A DNA stretch of 64,000 nucleotides from Puccinellia tenuiflora (Eukaryota; Streptophyta; Magnoliopsida; Poales; Poaceae). Position numbers and translations under genes: made by a program. This document shows, one piece after another, positions 55,086-64,000 of the stretch (position 1 is the stretch's first letter; the number at the start of each line of letters is the position of its first letter). The DNA lies in the NCBI GenBank assembly GCA_012064385.1, contig QRDG01000143.1, positions 36,310 to 100,309 on the forward strand, read 5' to 3'. The notes under the pieces were generated by a model, which worked only from the letters and a program-made list of their open reading frames with translations, was not told where the DNA came from and did no database searches.

Positions 55086-56139
55086 TTCGAGCATCTCTAT
55101 CAGAACCCGCAAAACGCCAACCCGCGAAACAGTTTTGCAGTTCGCAACTCGCGGTTTTATTTTTTTTATCTGCTTTGCGGGTTCTGCTCGGCCGCGCGGC
55201 GTTGCATATGCAAAACAGTAAGATAGGCATGAATATCGTAAAAGGTCAAATTGCTTACAAATTCGATATTAATATAGCAAATTAAGTAGTTTCTTGAATC
55301 TAAAGACGGCCATTAACTAGTTTTCCATCCGTATGACCAAAAAAATGCCTCCAAAACACCATCTGCATCGTCGAAAGGCCCTACACCGTGCTAGCATCAC
55401 CACCTCCACCATTGCTGGCAGCTCCACCACCAACACCTCCACCTCCACCTCGATGTCTACCGACCCAAGCATGTCCATGAACGCTTGCGTGCTGCAAGAT
55501 GAACGAATTCAGCTCGCCGGGGACGGTCGCGGTGAACAGAGCTCAATTTTGAGTTCGAAAGTTCATACCTTTCGATCCTGGCGCCGGGGACGGGCGCGGT
55601 GGATGCAGCAGCGGCAGCGGCGGCGGCGCTGGCCCTGATTTTCCTCCCCGCCTGCCTCTTCGGCTTCGCGGTGCCTGCGGTGCCCAATCTTCTCCGCTTC
55701 GGCGCCGCCAATGGAGCAGTAGCGGTGTCGGCGGCGGCGGCGGCTCCAAGCTCTCCGCGGCCCGCTGGATCTGACGATGGCGCGTCCCCGACGCGGACGG
55801 TCACCAGGGACGGGTCGGCGGTGCTCATGGCCGGTCCGGGGCAGGGCGCGCGGTGGCCGGAGTGGGGGAAGAGAAAGAGGTTGCGGCGGCGGCGGGGACG
55901 GGCGCGCTGAAGGTTCCCTCGCGCCAACGACACTAGAGGATGAGGTTCCGGCTGCGGGTCGGGGAAGGAAACCTAGCTTTCTCGGTTCGGAGGCGCAGAT
56001 TCACGGGGCCCTGCAAAATCTTTTGCGGGTTGGGCAAATTTGCGGATTCTGTTCTCTGCCTTTTTGCGGTTTTCAATCCGCATCGGGCGGTTATTATGCT
56101 GGTTTGCCCCTTTTGCGGGTTCTGCTAGAGATGCTCGAA
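55086..56139. mobile_element. TIR element carrying GC-rich DNA, just upstream of the kinase gene
   Basis: Ends are inverted copies of TTCGAGCATCTCTA(g/t)CAGAAC, continuing with CCCGCAAAA. No clear target duplication is visible. The middle (about 55380-55960) is GC-rich with overlapping frames on both strands (for example 55933-55457), suggestive of captured gene sequence, but no domain is recognised. The left end is 95 bp from the kinase ATG, so it may supply promoter or leader sequence. Confidence 0.65.
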
Positions 56140-56405
56140 GAAGCTTGTGTCGTACTGTTGGACCCGAAGTCTGTACTCTGTACCGACAGCGTTTTTTTTT
56201 TCTGAACAGTAAAAGTCCTTAAGGACGTGGAATCTGCATTAAGAAGACGCTTTACAATGGCAAGTATCCGATTGATTGACACCTCTAATTTACCACATTT
56301 TTCTTTGCTTCTTTATTATTTACCCTTTTTCATTAAATTTTATCTAACCCTACTATATATATATACTATTAAACAAGCGAACATAAGTATTGCTAAGCAC
56401 ACCCC
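56140..56405. other. Short AT-rich spacer
   Basis: Contains a poly-T run and a (TA)n run near 56355; no gene. Confidence 0.5.
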
Positions 56406-57140
56406 CACTACTAGGGAACAGGCCATTAGTGGCGCACGGATTTTTCATTCTGTGGCGCACGGATTTTGCTTCCCGGTGCGTCACAGAATTGTCGCCACTA
56501 AAATTTATTTCTGTGGCGCACCTGGGCCGTGCGCCACAGAAAAGCCAAAATTCTGTGGCGCACCGAGAAGCTGCGCCACAGAATTGCCTCGGCCCATACC
56601 AGCATATTAATTCTGTGGCGCACACTCGCTCAGTGCGCCACAGAAATAGATGCGGCACAAAAAATGAAAACCATGCGCCACAAAAATTTAAAACAGAAAT
56701 ACAGAAAAACGTATTTTGCTGTACAAATACATGTATACATGATTTATACAGATTTATACAGAACTACAGGTATATTTAACAGGTATATGAAAACAGACAA
56801 ACACATTAATCACTATGTCATCACACATATATATTACTTAGTGCCCGAGATACATACATATAGTCACAAAGTGCCGAATGTTTACACAACATTATGATAC
56901 AAAAGTTCATCATTTACACAAATTATTACAAATGGAGAGGTCACTGCCTAGCTACACTAGGATCAAGTAGAGCGTACATCGGCGACGGTGGTAAGCAAGA
57001 TCGAGCGGGGAGGACGAGATCATGGATCCTTCTTCGTCGGCGCCGGGAACGGTTTGCAGCCCTCTTTCGTCGTCCACGTCCTGGTGTCCTGCTGAGGCTC
57101 TAGGATTTCTTCAATCTCCCTCTTAGGCAACCCTGGAGAT
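56406..57140. mobile_element. Left end of a CACTA element, cut by the LARD
   Basis: It starts CACTACTAGGGAAC after ccc. Subterminal repeats of ttctgtggcgcac and its inverse gtgcgccacagaa recur about ten times up to 56690. The element is interrupted at 57141; its right end is not in the window. Confidence 0.8.
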
Positions 57141-57911
57141 TGTAGCGCCCCGACCCCGGAATTATACAGAGAGGCTATGTAAGGAACACAACCATCAATG
57201 TATAAAACAAAGATCGAGACTTGTGGAACAGAACTGGCACAAAACATGACTCTACGACACAAAACATTTATATAGCAACTCATATACGAGGAGAATACAA
57301 ATATTACAAGGCAAAAGGATCACAGATCCTACAATTCAACAAGCGGAAGCGAAGTAGCGTTGTCTAATACAACAAGAAGCAAATTATGGCCTAAGAGGCC
57401 TACAGATAAACATCACCCAAGCCAGCTTGTTCCACGGTCCCAAGCTGCCACCTGGGAACCCCAGACTAGTAGTCGACGTCAACGAAGAACCCACCTAACT
57501 GCTCGGTGTCGTCCTCCTCTGAAATACAAATACATAAAGGCAGCAAAGAGAGACTGAGTACGATGTACTCGCAAGTTTAGTAGGGCGATATAGGCCCAAT
57601 GACTGACGGAGGCTCTAAAGCTTTATATGTAGTTATTTTGCATAAAGCCAGTTTCAATAAAAGAGGTAAAGGACACAAGGCATCGTCTATTCAGAACATT
57701 TTTCATAAAAGGGGTAAGAGAGTAACATTATCATTCTTCGGTTCTCGGCGAACCTACTTGCAACCACCACCACTCATCTCACACAAAGGCACTCCCTCGA
57801 ATCCCCCTCGAGGAAATGAACCTTTATCTCAAGTTGATTAATGCAACCTTTAGCTGCCATATCAATTAGGTTAAAAGTTATCTATGAGCTGATCCGCCTT
57901 TCCCAAGAGTT

Positions 57912-57964
57912 TGTCCATAACCGTGGACACGGCTTTTCGAAAAGATTAAACCCTGCAGGGGTGT
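57912..57964 (-). other. Conserved structured block in long LTR (copy 2)
   Basis: On the plus strand TGTCCA-TAACCG-TGGACA (57912-57929) is a perfect six-pair hairpin, followed by CTTTTCGAAAAG (57933-57944). It matches the block in the solo LTR at 33946-33997 read on the other strand. Confidence 0.7.
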
Positions 57965-59469
57965 ACTAATTTACCCATCGGTACCGTCCGGCTCACCTAG
58001 TTGGCCCTCTTCCGGGGAAGGCCGGCGAACGGGCGCGGTTAGACCTTTACATTGCATGAGGCTTACTCAAGGACCATCAGTGTGCGGAAGGACAGGTTAA
58101 GCGCTCCCAGCGCCCTGCCCCGCGGCCACATTCCTAAACACCACCATCCTCGTTCCTTTTTCCACCCACACAACTCACGCGCAAATGGAAAACTCGAACT
58201 AGAGGACCCTTGACAAGCCCCTCACAACTTATTCGGTCAAAGGGGGTTCCATATGCCCCCACCTCCGGAAGCACGCTCGTTTTCTTGGTTCTAGCTAAAA
58301 GCACTCTCAGCCTAGGCGGCAAGAATGAGGCAAACCACCCTCCCCGAGGGCAACTCATCCAAGCCTTTAGCAATTTAATTAAGCATTACATTCATCCACC
58401 ATGCCCGAATCATTCCATCGTCATCAATAAATATGGAATTAAATAACGGACATAAAGCATCTATTTCAACTAAGCATTGCTAAGCATGGCTAAGCATATA
58501 ACCAACAATTAAAATTTGTATCCGGCCAACACATAAACACTAGGGTTCATAGATAGGGGTACATGTGATTGGCTCGGGAAAACATGCATTCATAGGATTC
58601 CCTATTATTGACCCAAAAGACACTTGAACCGCATGCAATATTATGGTGGATAAAATAATTTGATAAAAGCATAGGATGCTAGATGCCAAGAAGGTTAGGT
58701 TATCTCTTGCCTTGCTGCCCGGTGGTGAAGCACTGATCGTCGGGGTAGTTAGAGAGGCCCTCGACTCCGGAATCTATCGATACCCCAAAAGAAATACAAA
58801 GCACACATAAATCACACGAACTCAAAAAGCAACGCTCAAGCACATGATGACATGTCCAATTGATGCAACCATGTTATTATATAAATTAAAAGCAAATTTA
58901 AACGAGGGGCCAAATAATTTGTGCAACTATTTGGAACCAACCCCATATTTATCTTAGTGGCCACATTCTTTATATAATATTAAATTATTGTAGAGGTGGC
59001 TTAGATATGCATGAACATGGCATGAATGGATAGGTTTCGTTCCTCCGGTCATTTCGGTAATTTATTTGTAATTTTCGGAGTACCGATGAATAAATGACAA
59101 AATAATTAAATAATTGAATTTACTTCATTTAACCCAATTATGAATAACATCAAATAAATATTTGTGACCATGACTTAATATTAGCATGGTTTGATTGCAT
59201 TTGAGATGTTGAACACATTGATATCTTATTTATAAATTTTGGATCAATATTTAGCAAGTTATGAATTTTCCCAAATTAGGCATCAATTTTACCCTTTTAG
59301 GGTTTCCTAATTATAGGGAAATTATTTTGCTCAAGAGGACATGACAAAGTTACCAACTGATAGGTTTTGTTTTGCTGAGCAATTTGATATTTAGTTTGCA
59401 AATTTTGAAGCAATATACAAAAAGATATTAAAGTTTTAAAATTGCCTTTTTGATTCAAAAAGGAAAAAG

Positions 59470-59640
59470 CAAAAGGCCAGACAGGCCGGACTTGTGCCGG
59501 CCAGGCCGGGCTGTAGGCCGGGCAGGGACCCGAGTGGTCCGGCCCAGAGCCGGCCCAGGCTGGGCAACCGGCCGGGGCAGAGGCAGAAGAGGCCGGCCTC
59601 GTGCCGGCCCAGGCCGGGGTGCCAGGCCGGTCACGCACGC
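59470..59640. repeat. GGCCGG-rich tract in LARD LTR
   Basis: At least nine ggccgg or ccggcc motifs at irregular 10-25-bp spacing, similar in flavour to the minisatellite in the gypsy LTRs at 15290 and 22590. Confidence 0.8.
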
Positions 59641-61019
59641 GTGCGATTCAGAACCACGACCGGCGGACGAACGGCGACGACCGCGGCGTTTAGCGACGGC
59701 GCGACGGCGAGGAAAGGGGGAGGAAGAGAAAGAAGATGTCCCGGAGATCGTGATCCTCACCAGGAGCGTAACGAAGGGGTCGAAGAAGGATGGGGAGGCC
59801 GGACGGCGGCGAGCGCGTGCTCGACACGCGGTGGCCGTCGGTCGGACAGTGGCGGGGAAGGACGAGCTCGATTCCCATCAACGGAAGCGTCCTAGCTCGA
59901 TTAGCTCGACGTGGAGGTAGGGGACGGCACGGCCGAGCTCCTGGACATCCAGCCAGGGCTTGGGGACGCCGGAGATGGTCGGTGGCGGCGGCGCGGTCCA
60001 AGGCGGCTCGGTTGGCCGCGGGGAGGACCAAGATGCGGGGCTCGATTCCGGGGCGTCTTAGCTCAATTCCGTAGAGGAAGGGGTAGCTCGCGACGGGGTG
60101 GACATGATGGCGGCGTCGTCTTGCGCTGGAACGGCAGGGATCGACGGCAACCACGACGGAGGCGGCGGCGGCGACAGGAGCTTGGAGAGACCCAGGGCTA
60201 GGGTTTCCGGGCCGAGAGGGAGAGGGGCAGGTGAGGGGGAGAGAGAGAGGAAGGCCAGGACACGGGTCCTCTTGTCTCCAGGGGGCCACGGCGGCATAGC
60301 GATAGGAATCGGCGTCGGCGGCATGGGCAGTGGCATGGCGACAGTGAGGGAGATGAGGAGGGACTGACAGTGGGGGACCCACTGTCAGGGTTTTGATCTT
60401 TTCCATTTTTAATTAAAATCCAGCAGGTTTTAGGCAATCAAATAAGGCCCTTAAACATTTTTAACAATTCCACAAAAATTAATGTGGGCTCCTCTTGGCC
60501 TTTAGAAACTCCACAAAAAGTTTGGCTTCAAAATAAAAAGTTTTGAACCACCTTTGTTCACAGAGTTTAATTAAAGCCATTTTTGATAAAATGCAAAATG
60601 TATGTATTTGGAGCATTTATATATTTCCATAAATAATGAAAATATTCATGGAGGCTCTCGCAATAATATTGAAGCTCCCCATGATTTTAGTTTGAATTTT
60701 TGGAGGGTTTAACTTGGTTCCAAAAATAGGAAAGGAATTAAGCCAATTTCAATTCTCATAATTTATTTATTTGATTGGCATTTATAAAAATATATTCTTA
60801 GAACTTCCGGGACAATTTGGAAATTCAAGAATAAGTTGGTTTGGCCATTTTGGGCAAATCATTTAGTTTTGGAAATTTGAGGAAGGGTTTTGCTTCCTTT
60901 GTTTTACAAATGTTGCTTTATTCAACTTAAGCAAATTTTAAATGGATGCCATGATGCAAAGCAAAACAAAAAGTGAAAATTTGGCCCATATTTTAGGGTA
61001 CCAAATCTGGGCTGTTACA

Positions 61020-63622
61020 AATCTACCCCCCTTACAGGAATCTCGTCCCGAGATTCTAGAGTAGAAAGAGGGATGAGAGAAACTTGGCAACACACATCTT
61101 CCTTGTTGGAGAGATTTGGCTAACTAACAGGCATGCCAAAAAGGCGGGAAGAACAGGAGATAACTTAAGGTGGTGGACAAAATGACTCTTGCCCAACACC
61201 ATAGGTTATTGAGAGAAAAGGGAACGACTTGACCCAACAAAGGTCGAGCCGAGGCTAGGACAACCGATCACCAAGACATCACTTCAAACCATCCGTTGGG
61301 TAGACCGTAGAGATTTGGCACCGTGAGGAGAAAGACATCTTCTGGACTCCACACTTCAGATACACAAGAGATCTCCATAAGATTGAGGATTGGGCCCTAA
61401 GGTGACTGATGAAATGACCCAACGTCCGGGTGATTGGGCAAACCTTTGAGTTCACCTAGGAAGGATAGATATAGCATTGATCCACAATTAGCTAGAGAGG
61501 TAAAACCTCATCACGAGATATTGTCACAAGATAGATGGAGTAGAAGGATTGACCGATAGATATTTAGCAACTCCGTAGTGAGGTTCTCCTTGAGGTTCTA
61601 GATATCGCACTCCGGCTTCAGAAATAGTCTTCAATCGATCCTCAAGCGAAGATCATACTTGAAGATAGAGAAAAGACCATAGGGTTAACTCCTAGAGTAG
61701 CTTCACATGATACTCTTGGATAGCGGTTGATTTTGAAAGAGTTAGGAGATTTAGTCAAAAGACCTTCCGGTGAGGTGCGTGAACCACAACACCAGACTTG
61801 TCGGGATTGCTAGTAAGCTTAGGTTAGGCTCTTACTAAACCACCTAGCATCAATTCTGCTTGAGGTTCAGATTTGGTTAGGAGTGAGGATGATTCAGACT
61901 TGACAAGTCCGAGGGAGGAGTTTGCTAAAGTTAGCCAATAGGTAGGATAACTAGATTCTCAGAGAAGGGCTACATGGCCAAGCTCCAGAACACGAGGTAG
62001 GTTGAGAGTTCCATTGGGGCACGATCACAAAGCGGAAATTTAACCAACACGGACTCCAAGCAATGAAGCCCATCTGATTCCTGATTGGGAAACACAGGTA
62101 GATGGTGAGGGTAGACAACCGCTTCTTATTTAGGAACAACTCGGTCAGGGCTTGGTGTGCACACATGGCTTAGTCAGATAACGGGAGGTACCAACCTACC
62201 AGCTCAATAATGCACGTATGCATAACCAACTAGTGATTTACCCGAGGAGACTAGGCGAACTTCACTCGGATCCATAGCGACAAAAGTCACTGATTGCGAG
62301 AGAGAAACTTGCATTCAAGGGAAAGATGTGGTATTTAGAGCTTCGACACGAATCTAACTCGTTGACCGAAGGTGCACCTGGACGAATGAACTTGGCAGCT
62401 CCGACAACTCAGCTCGATGATATGATTAAAAATCAGGCTAAGAGTGCCACCAAAGTCTTTGGATTCATAACAATATCATTTGCTAAGAATTTCCGATTAC
62501 CACAACGATAATCATCATCAACACTCTCGAGCCCAAGAAGCTCGGAGGTAGATGGATAAGGAAGGGTAGGAGCATCACTTCCTCAAGTGCGTCATGAGAG
62601 TAAGCACGGCCTCTTGACATAAAGAGTGTGACATTCCCAGGTGGAACGGAACAAAAGCTAGACAAGCTCTCACTCCACGAATTACAAAACTTTGACCCTT
62701 TTCCGAGAAATGGACAAGGTACCGGAGTTTGTTTCTCCTGACATCCCGAAGTGGAATGGCTTAACGAACCACAAGAATAACATGCATCAGAACACCCCAA
62801 TGCACGATACACTTGACGATCAACGGACAGATAGAGGTCGGACAACAGATTTAGATTAAGGAATGGGCTAACAACAATTTCAAGATATCGCAGAAGCCCT
62901 TGTCAGCACTCTTCCGACAACTAGTGCCGAAAGGGTTTCAGGAACGGTGTTACCGGAAGGATCACAATTAGTGATGGAAAAACTCGCTAAGAGCAATCCC
63001 GTCGTGATTCAGGTGATTCCAAGACAAAGAGCCTAGCTAGAGCTAGTGACGAAGAAGAGCATTGTCGAGGAAACCAATTACGGCTGCAACCTAGAGTTTG
63101 AAGACTAACTCCAAATTTTGCCAACCTGATGTAGGGTGTGACCATTAGCACCAGGATTCGACGAAAAGATCTTGGGTTAAAGATCAGCTTCATGCACTGG
63201 GACCCACAATAGCATAATGCTCACAAGGGTGACAACCCTCATGAATCATTACCCTGAGCCCTAGCACAATCCGGGACCTTCGATTCAAGATCTTGGCTAA
63301 AGCAAAGGAATGTCTTGACGATCCGCAATACTTCTTCTCTTCGGAATTTAGAATTTACAGACAAACAAAGTTAACCAGTAACTAAAGGTAGAACCCAACC
63401 TCGTGATCCTAAAGATTTAGCATTTGCCGGTGATCAGAAAACCGTTAAAACCAAATAGAGGTAAGATGGCACCGAGATCAGAGTGAATTGGATAAGGAGT
63501 AAAAAGAATCCTAGGAGGGTTTTCACAACTCATTTTTAGGTTAAAAATAATTTTCACGAACTAGACTCGACATCGACCAATAGAAAGGATTTCCTACAGG
63601 CAGTCCTGCTCTGATACCAATT
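61020..63622 (-). other. LARD internal domain, non-coding
   Basis: The longest frame is 120 codons, with no retroelement motif. The polypurine tract is at its left edge (about 61020-61035) and the primer site at its right edge (about 63607-63622). It would serve as packaged template RNA only. Confidence 0.75.
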
Positions 63623-64000
63623 TGTAGCGCCCCGACCCCGGAATTATACAGAGAGGCTATGTAAGGAACACAACCATCAATGTATAAAACAAAGATCGAG
63701 ACTTGTGGAACAGAACTGGCACAAAACATGACTCTACGACACAAAACATTTATATAGCAACTCATATACGAGGAGAATACAAATATTACAAGGCAAAAGG
63801 ATCACAGATCCTACAATTCAACAAGCGGAAGCGAAGTAGCGTTGTCTAATACAACAAGAAGCAAATTATGGCCTAAGAGGCCTACAGATAACATCACCCA
63901 AGCCAGCTTGTTCCACGGTCCCAAGCTGCCACCTGGGAACCCCAGACTAGTAGTCGACGTCAACGAAGAACCCACCTAACTGCTCGTGTCGTCCTCCTCT
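63623..64000 (-). repeat. 5' LTR of the LARD-like element, partial
   Basis: The first 378 bp are visible and nearly identical to 57141-57519; the remainder lies beyond the window. Confidence 0.9.

Larger units (their letters stand above)
57141..61019 (-). repeat. 3' LTR of the LARD-like element (3879 bp)
   Basis: It is bounded on the plus strand by TGTAGCGCCCCG and GGGCTGTTACA. It contains the structured block at 57912-57964, a GGCCGG-rich tract at 59470-59640 and a GC-rich zone at 59640-60370 whose frames show no recognised domain. Confidence 0.9.
57141..64000 (-). mobile_element. Non-autonomous long-LTR retrotransposon (LARD type), very young
   Basis: The 3' LTR (57141-61019, 3879 bp) and the start of the 5' LTR (from 63623, running off the window) flank a 2603-bp interior. 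On the minus strand the interior begins with TTGGTATCAGAGCAGG, an exact tRNA-iMet primer site. It ends with the purine tract aaggggggtagatt before the LTR start TGTAACAGCCC. No gag, protease, RT or integrase is encoded, so it is LARD-like, as described for barley Sukkula, although I cannot say it is that family. Over the 378 bp visible in both LTRs I find only two one-base length differences. It inserted into a CACTA element. Confidence 0.9.

Noticed and set aside
59450..60437. Frames of up to 238 codons in the LARD LTR as genes
   Set aside because: GC-rich low-complexity text on both strands within an LTR, with no recognisable motif.

Overview
The window looks like nuclear DNA of a large-genome Triticeae grass (wheat, Aegilops or barley relative). 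The evidence is deep nesting of CACTA, Ty3/gypsy, PIF/Harbinger, Mutator-like, Stowaway and Helitron-like elements, GC-rich single-exon coding sequence, and genes with GT-AG introns. Most of the 64 kb is transposable-element DNA. Only two ordinary host genes can be supported, both on the minus strand: a single-exon GRAS transcription factor of the HAM/SCL6-like group (46469-47902) and an eight-exon pfkB-family kinase resembling plant pseudouridine kinase (50467-54991).

Layout. 1-12.3 kb: two diverged direct copies of an unidentified ~1.05-kb repeat flank a 5'-truncated LINE. A 7.6-kb non-autonomous CACTA element has jumped into the first reading frame of that LINE. The CACTA carries a 662-bp tandem array, with a Stowaway MITE in one unit only. 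12.3-14.8 kb: an antisense TPR-gene fragment, then the 5' part of a coding CACTA element. 14.8-23.2 kb: a Ty3/gypsy element on the minus strand. It is probably not one real element, because it contains a single N flanked by a ~306-bp unmerged duplication, has no matching target-site duplication, and sits in different host DNA on each side. 23.2-31.3 kb: the 3' end of another gypsy element, a truncated Tat-like gypsy element on the minus strand, and an LTR fragment. 31.3-36.2 kb: a 3.45-kb solo LTR with a perfect 5-bp duplication, and a 653-bp Mutator-like element.

36.2-46.0 kb is bounded by Helitron-like termini. It holds a 3.36-kb PIF/Harbinger element, a 1.1-kb CACTA element and a 408-bp Mutator-like MITE. 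The Harbinger element has an intact Myb/SANT-like gene and a transposase broken by one stop codon. 46-55 kb is the genic island. 55-57.1 kb has a TIR element about 95 bp upstream of the kinase start codon and a CACTA fragment. From 57.1 kb to the end lies a very young non-autonomous LTR retrotransposon of LARD type: 3.88-kb LTRs and a 2.6-kb interior with no gag or pol, on the minus strand.

The least explained signal is a short block shared by the two long LTR families (solo LTR at 33946-33997; LARD LTR at 57912-57964, other strand). It has a 12-nt palindrome followed by a hairpin whose stem stays paired by wobble in one copy, about 0.8 kb from the LTR 3' end in both. The PIF/Harbinger pair of genes separated by only 28 nt, and the HAM-type gene with a degraded miR171 site, also merit checking. 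All family assignments come from reading motifs by eye; no database search was possible.
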